Source: Mytilinidion resinicola (taxonomy: Eukaryota; Ascomycota; Dothideomycetes; Mytilinidiales; Mytilinidiaceae). Taken from it: 64,000 bases of DNA. This document shows positions 1 through 10,717 of the stretch, one piece after another (within the stretch, counting starts at the first letter, position 1; the number at the start of each line of letters is the position of its first letter). The DNA lies in assembly GCF_010093595.1 (NCBI RefSeq), contig NW_022985468.1, positions 1 through 64,000 of the forward strand. Reading direction: 5' to 3'. Below the pieces are notes generated by a model. It saw nothing but the letters and a program-made list of their open reading frames with translations, had not been told where the DNA came from and made no database searches. Both the position numbers and the translations under genes were made by a program.

Positions 1-39
1 GGAACAAAGTTGTTACGAGCCGAAGCTAGACTAAATGTA

Positions 40-94
40 GGGGGGGTAGTAGGAAGAGAAAAGGGGGGTGGTGCGGAGAGAAAGGGGGGGTGGT
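40..94. repeat. G-rich low-complexity tract
   Basis: Three runs of six or seven G lie at 40-46, 63-68 and 84-90, separated by purine-rich spacers. The last two units are near-copies of each other (AGAGAAAG-like then G6-7 then TGGT), so this is a short degenerate tandem repeat of about 21 bp. Confidence 0.6.
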
Positions 95-631
95 AATTAA
101 GCTCGTCCTATTTACAAAGCTGTCCCCTAATTAGCGCCAATCGCTCCAGGATGCAAATTGGTCCCGCTTTTCTGATCTCCTGCCTTGATATGGCATGTGT
201 CGCGGGTCCGAAGTATCCTGTGAGCATGACAGAGCCTGCGTAAACCACGACCAGCATCCCATGTTGCTGGCGACGAAAGCCTATTCCCCACGGGTTCGAC
301 CAAGTCCGTTCCTACATATTCAGAATCGCCGTCTCGGCACTTTGTTGAACACGGATTTACCACCCTCGGCAGAGTTTTCTGCGGCATGCAGCATTCTACT
401 TGCTCTAGGTACACATGCCACATCCGTGATCCTAGCTCGCACTCCATCTGCATGTTGTATAGTCGGACGACCAATCACGGCACGCGGTGACACACAAGCT
501 CTCTCGCAGACCGATCGTTGGTCAAGTATAGGCGGGGTAAGATGGGTGTAGGGAAGAGATGATCTAGTGCTAGGACAAGCTTTAAGAGTTGGTATTGTTC
601 AATCTCTTACTACCTAAAAGGACTGCTACTA

Positions 632-687
632 GGCTCTGCTAGGAGTCGTTCCATTAAGGCCCAGGATATCAGAAATCGGTCACGTGA
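632..687 (+). repeat. Diverged direct repeat, copy A
   Basis: This stretch aligns with 4249-4302 in the same orientation at roughly 80 percent by eye, starting GGCTCTG and ending CACGTGAT in both. The two copies flank the transporter gene. Origin unknown; it may be the edge of an old duplication or of a decayed element. Confidence 0.5.
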
Positions 688-946
688 TTCCATGTGTTTA
701 CTGGCTCTTGCTCGGTTGCCTGCAGGCCTCTCTGCTTCCGTTTTCTCGCCCTCTGTGAGAGCACGCGTGTTCATTATTATGTGAATTTGTTATATTGCGA
801 TTCGTAATACCGAGGTTATACTGTATAGCTAACAAATAGCACTTAGCGCTCTTCAACTCCATTCCGGCATAGGAATTCGTGGAAACACTACCACCATCAA
901 GAAAAGGGTCGAACATCAGCGTTTTTAGAACCAATATTTTCGCAGT

Positions 947-2916
947 CTAGCGCAGACCAACCGGGTTGACTTCAGTGCGATCGACCCTCTTCTCATCGAT
1001 ATCGCTTGCCTGCAGTGGTGGGCTATCACTACCTTGCGAGCCTGGCAACGAGCCGTCGAACACACGTGCTTTGCTGGCCGCTTTCTTTTTATCTAGCCAG
1101 AGAAGAACCTGAACGACAGCAGTCAGGGCGACTAAGAAAAAAAGGACTTGTTAGCATTCTTAGAGTGCTTTAGGTGACGTTGGGTAGACTTACTGAGCAG
1201 TATCTCCAGGACGATACTCCACAGGTATCCCTTCCTCGCGGCCGGGAAATCTGTTGTTTTCCATACAAAGTTAGGTGCAACCGCTTGCACGACATACGCA
1301 AAGTCGTTGCCCATTGCGACAAGCAACGCTCTCTTCTCCGTGTCGTTCGAGCAGATCTCGTTGATCCAGCTAAGGATGAGTGGACCGGCGCCCCAGCCAA
1401 TTTGACTAAGCCAATAGACAACTTTACGGCCATAGATATTTTCGTACAGCGGCATCTGACGCATGAGAACACAGAAGACGAGCTAAGTGCGAAACCAGCA
1501 TTGGTTAGCGAGTGACCTAGGAATACGACGATACGCAGGGCTCCAGAACTCACCGAAATGACCGCGCCGATATAGATGAAGGGCCAGCGTGCGCCGCGCA
1601 TAGGTCCATCGGAAAGCCAGCCCCAAACGAAAGCCATAGCGATGAAGACACCGGATGTGATAAGAGGAAGGTTATTGATCTGCGGCACTGTGAAAGTAGT
1701 GCCGGGGACAGGATGAGGCTTCTTGTTGAAGCTCTTCAGCCAGTATCCCATGGCTGGCTGCGGCCCGGCGTTATTCCAGAGGACATACAACATCGCTAGA
1801 CTTGATGGTTAGCGCGGGCCTCGAGCCTAGGAAGACACAGAACATGGAGGTACGTACGAAGGAGGTAGGTGTGCCAGCTCAGCAAGATTCTCCTGGCCTT
1901 AGCCTTTGACCAGGGCTCCTTTCCTTTGCGCCCAATAGCATCCATACGCTTGACTGAAAGAATGTGCTCCTCCTCGGTTGTCCACCACGTCTTCTTCCCG
2001 CCCTGCGGTAGATTGGGGAAGAAAAGGAAGCCGATTGCGGCGAGCGGCAGTGTGATAATGCCGTCTATGATAAATAGCCATCTCCAACCCGAATGGCCGT
2101 CCACGCCGTTCAGGTTCGTGTAGGCAGCCGCTTGCAGGAAACCGCTAAAGAGCTGCCCGATCGAGCCGGCGAGCCAAAATACCATAGCACGCTTGCCAAG
2201 CTCCTGCGGGGTGTACCATGACCCGAGTAAGTAATGGATGCCCGGATAGAAGCCAGATCTGTTCGGTGAGATTAATCTCTATTGAATTCAAGGTTGACGG
2301 ACTTGGGGCTTGGGGTTGTGCTTACTCGAAGAGCCCTACGAAGAACCGCAAGGCATAGAGGCCCTGGTATGACTTTACGGACGCTTGACAGATGGTGCAT
2401 ACTCCCCAGCCTACCTCGAGCTGTGGATACAACATCAGCGGGGCTGGCGCAAGATATAGGGATAGGAAGAGGTACATACTGCAGGTATGACCCACCGTGG
2501 CGACACCCGGGTCAGCAGCAAATTGCACGGTATCTGCCCAATGACATAGCCGACTGTGTAGATGGACGTAGAGGTCACGAGTTGATTGCCGTACATCGAC
2601 AGGTCTTCTTCCATGCCACTAAGGAAAGCATTGTTGACATTGTATAGATCGAGATTCTTTAGGAAGTATCCGACCTGAGTACCTCTATGTCAGAATGCTT
2701 TTATTTCTTCCAAAGGGAGAGAAGATTGGCACTTACCGAGGCAAAGGTGAGCACGAACGCGTCCAACTTGAACAGCAACCAGCGTTGGTCCTTAGGAAGC
2801 TCCCATGTGTCCCAGAGGTAGCCCTTCCACGTTTTGATGGGTTTCACCTCGAGCAAGTTCTCCCTGGAGCCCACTTCCCGGCTGTCTAGGCCAATGTCAT
2901 CTTCTGCGTGTCCCAT
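947..2916 (-). CDS. MFS transporter, Dal5/Liz1 (pantothenate/allantoate) type
   Basis: Proton-coupled anion permease of the plasma membrane, of the fungal Dal5/Liz1/Tna1 branch of the major facilitator superfamily, whose members carry pantothenate, allantoate, nicotinate or similar acids. The start is the ATG at 2914-2916, followed by an acidic cytosolic leader and a WELPKDQRWLLFKLDAF segment typical of this branch just before helix 1. About eight exons follow with GT-AG introns. Later exons carry SGMEEDLSMYGNQL, GYVIGQIPCNLLLTR, FYPGIHYLLGSWYTPQELGK and GPQPAMGYWLKSFNKKPHPV, all family landmarks. The last exon ends at the TAG read from 947-949 after a polar tail. No in-frame stop remains after splicing, so the gene looks functional. 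The substrate cannot be told from sequence. Confidence 0.85.
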
Positions 2917-3115
2917 GTTGGATTGGTGTTGTCGTCGCCACTGGTAAAGCTGGGAGATGGAAACGAGGTCTATGGTCGCACCGCAGTTTTTATCTGTGGT
3001 ACCTCTATACTCTATAAATGCATGTAGGCACGACGTGTGCTCATTGTGATCTGCAATCACGCCTTCCTATCACCCCATGTAAACTCCACACTGGAATCCG
3101 AATATTGGGGTCATC

Positions 3116-3265
3116 AGCTGCTACCCAAGCTAGCGGGTCGAGAATCGCACCGCCTTCCCCAATATGCATGTCCTTATCTTGTGCCAACCCTAAGAGTGCC
3201 TACAAGAGGTTGCTCCTTGTTGCGCAATAATCGCCACATATAACTCATGCTCTAGGGAAGCAAAA
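3116..3265 (+). repeat. Diverged tandem direct repeat, unit 1
   Basis: Unit 1 of a two-unit direct repeat. Shared landmarks with unit 2 (3299-3452), in the same order, include AGCTGCTA, CAAGCTAGCGGGT, TCTTATCT, CTACAAGAGG, GCGCAATAATCG and ATGCTCTAG. The differences are largely C/T and G/A, as mutation of repeated DNA by RIP would leave. No coding function is evident. Confidence 0.7.
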
Positions 3266-3298
3266 GCGCCTACATTTCAATGCGATTGTCGGACTAAC

Positions 3299-3452
3299 AA
3301 GCTGCTATCCAAGCTAGCGGGTTCGAGAAGGGCGTCGCCTGGCTGTCGGAGTATGCACGTTCTTATCTCGTGCCCTTCCTGAGAATCTACAAGAGGGCGG
3401 TCGTGGTCGCGCAATAATCGTGATATATAACCAATGCTCTAGCTAAGCGAGA
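3299..3452 (+). repeat. Diverged tandem direct repeat, unit 2
   Basis: Second unit of the repeat described at 3116-3265, separated from it by about 33 bp. The GGTTCGAG stretch recalls a tRNA T-loop, but I could not fold a tRNA around it. Confidence 0.7.
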
Positions 3453-4248
3453 CCATACCGAGCCGTCAACATCAACAGGGCCCATACATGGGCCACCCCA
3501 TCAAAAGCTAGACCCATCAGCTGGCCCTCCCTGGAACGACGGGGATGCATACCTCTGTATGCGCCAGACCGACGGTACTGAGAGCCCCAAAGCATTGGAG
3601 ATCAATACGTTGGCCCCAAGTTCTGGTTCTGCAGTGGTTCTGGGTATGCAGTCGAGCGGATTCGGCAAAGCCATTGCTGGTCACGGTGATCGCGAAGCCA
3701 TCGTTGCTGCTAGAATACCCTTGCCTCCCATCGGTCGGAAGTCACTCCTCTTGTGGAGTCGGTCCCTCGAGGCATTTGGGACCTGGCCGAGGGCCTTTTT
3801 GCGAGTCGAAGCGATCTTTAGGAATAACCTAGATGTCATCGCCATCAGACGCAGGTAACCATCGCGTCAAGGTGAAATCGACAATTGAAGTGTGCAGCGT
3901 TTGGTCCGGCGGCAGGTCATCGAGTCGTCGGAAGTATTGCAACCCACGGAATCTAGAACGGCTGGTCGTCGCAGCCGCCGTACGCAGTGGTATTCTATGG
4001 GAGCGCGCCGAAGCTGCACCCGCGCTGTTGCCGACGAACATTACTTTGAAGGATCACCTACCATGTGTGAGCGAATTGGAACTAATGATGAGAATCTCGG
4101 CTGACGTTCCTGTGATAGGTCACAGCACGTGACAGGGGGACATGGTCGGACGCGTTGTGGGCTTGTGGCTATGACCTAGGCGAGCTTCAGAAAAATCTAA
4201 GGGTCTAGTCAATTTTCTACCGCTACATGACTGAACTAAATCATAAAA

Positions 4249-4302
4249 GGCTCTGATAGGACTTGTTCTACTGAAGCCCAGGGATAGAAATGCTCACGTG
4301 AT
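4249..4302 (+). repeat. Diverged direct repeat, copy B
   Basis: Partner of 632-687. A second CACGTG follows within 10 bp. Confidence 0.5.
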
Positions 4303-4961
4303 ATTCACGTGGTATTGGCATGTGCTTGATTGCTTGCGGACCTTGCCGCTTTCACTTACTTTCACCTTCGATCATCTCACGAACATGCTAACCCCCATCG
4401 TTGCTTTCTCTGCCCATATCTCGAATATCCTCCGTCTGAATCCCATTCGAATCTGGCATATGACACTTTTCCGCAGCGCCCCAGTCGAGCGGGCCGTGTT
4501 CGCTGAGTTGGTGAACACGCGTAATCCATCTTCGGCGTTTTGGTAGACATGAATACTTTCACAGATGACTTCTATTGGAATACCAAACCGATGATCATGT
4601 TCCTGGGCTCAACTTATAACCTTGTGACTCGCTTGCGGATGTCTCACTGGTGTTACTTAGTTTGCGTATTGTAAAGTCATAGGATCAGTCTCGAGGCCAG
4701 ACCCATCGAAACGCCTGTGGATGCCATGTCAACTGCTAGCTACTAGCAAATACACAGAGAAAGCGCATTACCGTTGCTTTTGCTTGATCTCCTGTCCCAT
4801 CAATTTTGTCTCTTAGGTCACCATCGCTCTACCAGCCCTCATTCAAGTTCTCTCATCAATTCCCCGCATTCAAGGTCGCAGTCTTTATTCTTACGCGCTG
4901 CCTATATTCGGACGCGTGCCATCACATCTTGCCAAGCGAGGTGTCATCAGCCGTCGTGAAT

Positions 4962-5219
4962 ATGGCGGGGTGCGTCACACCTAAAATTGCTACAGATGAC
5001 CACGGCAATAACGTTACTCGACATGCTGCAATCGAGCAGGTGCCTCATCGCAGAGTAAGCACAAAAGACATAGTCGAGATATGTCATCCTTTGATGCAAT
5101 GGGAGTTTCCTAAGCTCGGTCAGTCTGACCTCAGGTCCTCTGTAGATGAGGTCTCGTTCGTGTCACAGTTCAGCCACGCCCTAATTTCGTTTCGTGTATT
5201 CGCCTTTCTAGTCAACTAA
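4962..5219 (+). CDS. Possible small hypothetical protein
   Basis: An ATG-initiated frame of 85 residues beginning MAGCVTPKIA. It has no signal peptide, membrane segment or recognised motif. The composition is ordinary and the flanks show no clear exon partner. It could be a gene fragment or a chance frame. Confidence 0.2.
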   Translation: MAGCVTPKIATDDHGNNVTRHAAIEQVPHRRVSTKDIVEICHPLMQWEFPKLGQSDLRSSVDEVSFVSQFSHALISFRVFAFLVN

Positions 5220-5713
5220 TTATAGTGACTAGGGACGTGAGCAAATAGATCATCTTGCTAGAGGTCGATGAAAATTTATACAAAGGACTGCATGAAGGAT
5301 TGGTCGAGCAGCAGGCAAGAATCGCTAAGATGGCTTAAATTCAATAGAAGTCTTTCCAATCGCACTACCTTCTAAATCGACAGCAGCATTGCCATCAGCC
5401 ATGTGGTTTACGATACGAACGAATCTGTCGTTGCACATTTTACACCTGCGATACCTACCGCAACCACCACCCTTGCCGTTTGCGGTAATCAGATGCAACT
5501 CGTCCATTCCGACTGCCTCGTTCTATAAAGGCAGAGCAGCCACTCACGCTCAGACGCGCTTACGTCTCTGGAACATCTCACCTGTCACCACTTCAGTTTC
5601 TATTCAGCTCCCGGATTTTGCTGCCCTCTTCTCCTACAAAGACGTCCATATCTCCTTCACCCACCTACAGCCCAGACGATACACCACTGGCGATCCTTGG
5701 AAATCCGGCCAAA

Positions 5714-6248
5714 ATGCTTCACTCGCTCACAGCCATGACTATCAGCCTCTTCGGCCTTCTCTCCCTCACCACCGCCCTCCCAACAATCTTCGATGCCCCC
5801 ATTTCGCTTGCAATCCGCCCGGGCACCTCCGCCGACACGTGCAGAGTCCTTATCTGCACCGGCCCAAATTCCAGTGGGCAATGTGTTGATGTCACAGGCC
5901 CAAGTGCAGACTGCATCTCCATCGCCTCTGACATTGGGGAGCAATAGTACGTTTGCCTGACCTCACTGTGCCCAAAGTGCAAAGTAGCTAAGTCCAACCT
6001 GCAGCTCCAACGACGCCTCTAGCTTCGTCATCGAGGACGGATGCATTTGCACCCTCACCGAGTACGTACTGCATCTCCATGTTCCGTTTTCAAGGGGACG
6101 TTCGGGCTAATAATTTTTTGTCCGCAGTAATGCCTACTGCTACCAGACTGGCGGCGCTCGGTCGATTCATCTTTCCGGAAGCGGCTCGACGAACTTGGCT
6201 GATTACGGCTTCGACTACCTACTGCAGAGTTATATCTGCAATCGTTAG
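5714..6248 (+). CDS. Small secreted cysteine-rich protein (effector candidate)
   Basis: Three exons (5714-5946, 6005-6061, 6128-6248) join in frame to encode 136 residues. The N-terminus has a hydrophobic stretch (MTISLFGLLSLTTALP) that reads as a signal peptide with likely cleavage after TALP or slightly later. The mature part has eight cysteines, arranged as CRVLIC, QC, DC, GCIC, YC and a final IC three residues from the end, enough for four disulfides. Both introns have GTACGT donors and CAG acceptors and keep the frame, which argues for a real gene although each exon is short. I do not recognise a named family. Secreted proteins of this size and cysteine content are often plant-facing effectors, but that role is an inference. 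Confidence 0.7.
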
Positions 6249-7297
6249 GCTAAGAGACCTTGGCGGATCGATTCATATGGGGCGTGGATTTTGGAAAGAC
6301 GAAGCACGAATATTGGATGGCTGCGCTAAGACTTGTTGAGTGTCGGAGGGCAAATTGAATCGCATTGGAATTGCAAGCTTGGTCTGCCAAAATTGGATTC
6401 CAATTCTACAGCGCCTCATGTTTAGGACACTAGCACTCTCGAACCACGAACCTTCAAGTTACTGTTGCGATAGCGTTTCATTTTCACAAAAACAGTGGGT
6501 TCTCTTTCAAATCATCGGCTATTCAACACTATTCAACTTGCTTGAAATCTGTTTTGCGTAACCGAAAAGATTGTCCCAAAACATAGACGTCCTATAACCA
6601 ACGAGACCTTGCGCTGTGCTTCCAAGAACTCCATTTCCCGTCAGTATGCTCGAGCTCGATGCTTTTCGAGGGAGCGAGAAAACGATTTCTGGGGGCTTTG
6701 TTCATCGTGAAAATAACCCCTCATCTCGTGAGCTTTACAGATACTACACTAGATCTAGACGAAAAAGAAAAGTTACCAGCCTAGGAAAAAATCATATAAT
6801 GGAATGTCAAGAGAAATGATTTAGGTGCCAGCTCTAGATTGCCGAATAGCGAGTCATGAATCTCAGATGTGGGGAATGAATGATGACCAGTTCACCATAA
6901 GATATGCCGACAAAGGCAAAGACCTTAAGCCAAGAAGGGAATCAACGAGGATATAAAATCGGGCTATGGCATATATGAAGGCGATCGGAAAGATGCTCTA
7001 GAATTCCTATACTAGCGGGAGCTCCCTAGGCTCGAAAGGAGTTTCATATAAAATCTTCTTGCTTTGACTCCACGGCGTGGAGAGGCGTGCCACGACCGAC
7101 GTGGCAGGCGGCACACAGCGAGCGAAAAAGGGTCAGGCTGAACAAGTCATCAGCTCCGACTCCAACAGGCTTTTGAAGCCTGATCCTCTCTCTGCTAAAC
7201 TTCCTCTCCAGCTCTCTTCTTCTATTTTATTCCGCCTGCGGCCCAACGCAATTCAAGCTCTCCAAAATTCGTCTTCAAGTTCCGCAGCTTACGAGAC
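6249..7297. other. Intergenic region, no gene seen
   Basis: About 1 kb with no supported coding sequence. The last 250 bases are pyrimidine-rich and probably hold the promoter and leader of the PAQR gene that follows. Confidence 0.5.
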
Positions 7298-8377
7298 ATG
7301 GCTCTCACAAAACTGTCCCTATCCGCTAAGGCATATAGCGGGCCGTCCCGAGATGATACTCTAGCGTTGAACGAAAATAGCTTCGTCCCGCGACTGCTCA
7401 ATAGCGATCAAGTCCCCTCTTGGTATGCCCATAATGATTATATCCATACAGGCTATCGACCCGTCACAAAGTCTTTCGTCCTTTGCGTTGAGAGCTTGGC
7501 GTACCTCCATAACGAGACGGTCAACATTTACTCACACCTTGTTCCCGCCGTGTTGGCGGCTTTGCTAGGAAACTACGTACTAGCCCGGCATTTCAACTCT
7601 CACTTCCCTAAGGCTTTCTGGAAGGACCAGCTTGTTTTCCACATCCACTCGACAACTTCAGTGGTCTGCTTTGGTATCTCGTCGACTTACACACGCTGCT
7701 GTGCCACTCTGCTCGTTGGAGCGATCTTTGGGGCTGTTTGGACTATGTCACCATCGTCCTTCAAATACTGGGCTCCTTCATATCGGGAATCTACGTCGGC
7801 TCCTATTGTGAGCCTAATCTACAGAAAAACTATTGGTCTATGGTACGTATGGTGTCATATAGTCCCCGGCTTTTAGCCCTCCGTTCCCTGCCTTGGTACC
7901 CGTTCGATGAATCGCTACTGATTTGGGCTTTTCCAGATCGGCATTTGAGCTTCTTGGCTGGCTTCATCGTCTTGAATCCTCGTCTGCAGGGCACAAAATC
8001 GAAAAATATACGCCTTTCAGCCTTTGTGGCCACCGGATTCTCGGCATTTGCCCCAATTATCCACGCTGCGTGCATATTTCCTTACGAGCAACTCGACAAG
8101 CAGGCAGGTCTTAGGTACTATTACCTAGAAGGCCTACTTATAATCATCGGGGTTATGCTTTATGCAGTAGGCCATACCACTAGTACAAGGCGAGACGTTG
8201 ACTGATGCACTGTAGACCCATTTTCCTGAGTCATGGAAACCCGAGAGGTTCGATATCTGGGGCGCCTCTCGCCAGATATTCCATTCATTTATCGTCCTTG
8301 GCGTGTTTACGCATCTGTATGGAGCCTTGGACGCTTTTGAATGGAACTACGTGAACCAACGCTGTCGACCACACTGA
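7298..8377 (+). pseudogene. PAQR/haemolysin III-type membrane receptor (Izh family), frameshifted
   Basis: Seven-helix protein of the progestin/adipoQ receptor family; yeast Izh relatives act in zinc and lipid homeostasis. From the ATG at 7298 the frame reads SWYAHNDYIHTGYRP and SLAYLHNETVNIYSHL, the canonical N-terminal PAQR signature. At about 7690 one base appears to be missing: the protein falls out of frame in SSTY, and the expected HTLLCHS continuation lies in the next frame, which then runs on through LDYVTIVLQI. An intron starting near 7843 or 7847 ends at 7936. The next exon reads GFIVLNPRLQGTK and GLRYYYLEGLL, and a further intron (GTAGGC to CTGTAG) leads to the last exon with FDIWGASRQIFH, ending at TGA 8375-8377. 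A sequencing error at the CC-to-C site cannot be excluded. The phase at 7843-7937 may hide a second indel. Confidence 0.75.
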
Positions 8378-8426
8378 GTGAGACTCGGCATTGAATGGTA
8401 TCAGCTCTGCAAACGGTTCCGGACCA

Positions 8427-8772
8427 TTAGCCTTCAATCTCCAGCTTTCTCCAAAATAGTTCGTCGCACAGCCAGGGAGTGCACTCACCTCCATTCGAAG
8501 CCAACGCCTTCTTAAACGTATACAACCTAATAGCAATCTCCTTCGCAACCTCAACTAGCTCCCTCAGCGGGCAGAAGTCCTCATCCGTACTATAAATGCT
8601 CTCGACCGCTACCAAAATACTCCTCTTCCCCTGACTAATTAGTGGCTGCTCGCCCTGCAAGCTCGCCATCACGTTCCGGAAATCAATCAAGTCGTTGTGG
8701 CGGAATGGTTTTGACACCATGGCATTACTATACTTGATGCCGTCGTGCGTGCTCGTGGTGCGATGTAGCTAC
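8427..8772 (-). pseudogene. 8-amino-7-oxononanoate synthase-like aminotransferase relic
   Basis: A fragment of the PLP-dependent alpha-oxoamine synthase family (biotin KAPA synthase, serine palmitoyltransferase, and the aminotransferases of sphinganine-analogue clusters). In order it shows HDGIKYSNAM, FRHNDLIDFR, VAVESIYSTDEDFCPLREL and then directly RLYTFKKALASNGG. In intact members about 40 residues carrying the VDEAHSTG motif lie between the PLREL helix and the H/YTFxKA segment with the PLP lysine; here that stretch is deleted while the frame is kept. A stop lies upstream of the HDGIKYSN segment, and the N- and C-terminal domains are absent. The gene is dead. It sits next to a decayed P450, so the pair may be what is left of a metabolite cluster. 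Confidence 0.7.
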
Positions 8773-9007
8773 TCTTGCAACCTGGCAAGCCGACGCCGCT
8801 TCCGTTTGTGGACCCTGGTTTGTGGCTCCTTCTTCAAGAACTACACAGTTTTTGCCATTTCGCTTTGCCATAGTGCTAGTATAGGCCGTTGGGCCGTTCA
8901 CATCACCGCGCCTCTTTGACTGACTCTTTCCACGACCTCAAAATATCCAACGCGGCACAACTATCCTCTAGCACTACACTGCATTTTTTGTGAGCAAAAC
9001 AGCCGGC

Positions 9008-10717
9008 ATGGCCGTCTGCGACTTCATCGCCCTCACCGTGAAGTGGGCGGCTTTCGCGGCCGTACTGCGAGTAAGTCAACCTCTACGCAGATTGCCCGGC
9101 GCGACGTCAGCTAACTTCCCGTTTAGTCCACCGTGCTCTGGAGCTATCGACTTATTCTGCACCCGCTGCACAAATATCCTGGTACTTTGCTTGCGAAACT
9201 CACGGAATGGTACGATGTCTACTATGCACTGCGTCTACACCTTCACCTCATCACATACAAAGATCATCAAAAATATGGCGAGTCAAGCGTCAGCGTCCAG
9301 GACATTGCTTTGCCTATGACTAACCAACCATGGCAGGTGATGTCATGCAATAAGGGCCGAACAAACTGGCCTTCAACACCATCACGGCATTGCAGGACAT
9401 CTACCAAAATGAGCGACTTGGCAAAGCACGCAACTACCTCGTCACACAGATCAGCGACCACCACAACATCTTCAACGTCTTGGATAAGAATGTGCACAAG
9501 CATAAGCGCAAGATCATCGGGAGATGCATCTCGGAGAAATCAATGCGGGAGTTCGAGCCTATCATGATCCAGCACATCGACACTCTAATCAAGCAGCTTG
9601 CCGAATGGAGCAAGCAAGAAGATTCGACCAACATGACAACATACTGTAAGCGCTTTGGCTTCGACGTCGTTGCCGACTTGAGCTTTGGCGAGTCGCTGAA
9701 CCTCCAAACGGATTTCCGATTTCGATGGATTATCCGCTGGCCGGAGTTTGCCTATGTGCGGAACAATACTCACATCTAAGCGCCAATGGTGAAGTGGCTC
9801 GGTCTGGATATTCCACTCCTTGTCTTCTTAGTCTTGATGAACCGCGGTGATACGTTCCTCTCCATGGTCAATGGTCTCATCAATAGGCGGATGGAGAGAG
9901 GGAGGCATTCGCGGGAGGACTTCTTCTCATTGATGCTTGATTCGAAGAATCCTGAGACATGCAAGGACACTACGATCAAAGAATTTACTGAAGATGTGCT
10001 GTTCATCTTCCCAGCAGGTACGCATAGTCTTTCCGTGATTTCCCCATCGCATGGATGCTGATAGGTGGACTCAGGCGGCGATACTACGACTACAGCTCTC
10101 TGTGCGCTCTTTTACTATCTTTCCCGCCACCCGGACTGCTACAGACGGGTAGCTGAAGAGGTTCAAGAATGATGCAGACATCCACAGCGGCCCAGGATTT
10201 TCGGGCTGTCACTATCTCCGCGCGTGTATCGACGAGGCACTGCACTTGTCGCCACCAGTGCCAGGCACACTGTCGTGAGAGCTCCCATCAACAGATCACG
10301 AGCCGTTGGTCATCGACAGCCACGTAATTCCCCAAGGAACCATTGTCGGAGTGAATATCTACTGTATCCACCACAACGCCAAGTACTTCCCTGACCCATT
10401 CACCTTCAAACCAGAACGATGGCTTTTGGACGAGCAAACCAACACTTCCGAAGAGGCCAAGCTCGTAATGAGGACCATTTCCGATGCCTTCACGCTATTC
10501 TCAGGCGGTTCGCGAGGCTGCGCAGGCAAAAGCGATGGCCTACATGGAATCTAGTCTCGTCATGTCTAAAGTTCTACTGTACTTTGACTTCGAGCTCGCG
10601 CCCGGCGAGCAAGGAGACGTTGGCGGCTGGTCAGCAAAGAAGGCTGGGTCCGCGCACGGTGGAATGAGTTTCAACTCTACAATCACTTCAGTACTAGTCA
10701 TAACGGCCCGCATCTAG
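9008..10717 (+). pseudogene. Cytochrome P450, multiply disrupted
   Basis: Haem monooxygenase remnant. The N-terminus starts MAVCDFIALTVKW with an anchor helix, then an intron, then YRLILHPLHKYPGTLLAKL, a typical P450 start. The body shows GGDTTTTALCALFYYLSRHP (I-helix, with Thr), the PERW motif and the haem loop FSGGSRGCAG with the Cys ligand. It carries at least three nonsense codons (TAA 9351-9353; TAA 9777-9779; TGA in the segment before PLVIDSHVIP) and at least three frameshifts (after VAEEVQE, before PLVID, and one extra A after GCAGK near 10530). Several stops fit CAA to TAA or CGA to TGA changes expected of RIP. The C-terminus ends SVLVITAR. Confidence 0.85.

Larger units (their letters stand above)
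1..946. other. 5' accessory region without a supported gene
   Basis: No open frame here carries a motif I recognise. Two overlapping frames of about 115 codons on opposite strands (127-474 and 195-551) look like chance frames. The region holds a G-rich low-complexity tract near its start and a short sequence repeated beyond the transporter gene at 4249-4302. The last part is the 3' flank of the transporter on the minus strand. Confidence 0.5.
2917..5713. other. Long region without a firm gene
   Basis: Apart from the two repeat pairs and one weak small frame (4962-5219), I see no recognisable coding sequence. Frames at 3545-4132 overlap on several strands and look like a decayed or non-coding segment. 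A minus frame at 5325-5507 encodes about 60 residues with a Cys-rich patch but shows no family match I know. CACGTG E-box-like sites occur near 4127, 4295 and 4306. Confidence 0.4.

Noticed and set aside
3299..3330. tRNA-like GGTTCGAG motif in the tandem repeat
   Set aside because: No acceptor stem or anticodon arm could be folded around it on either strand.
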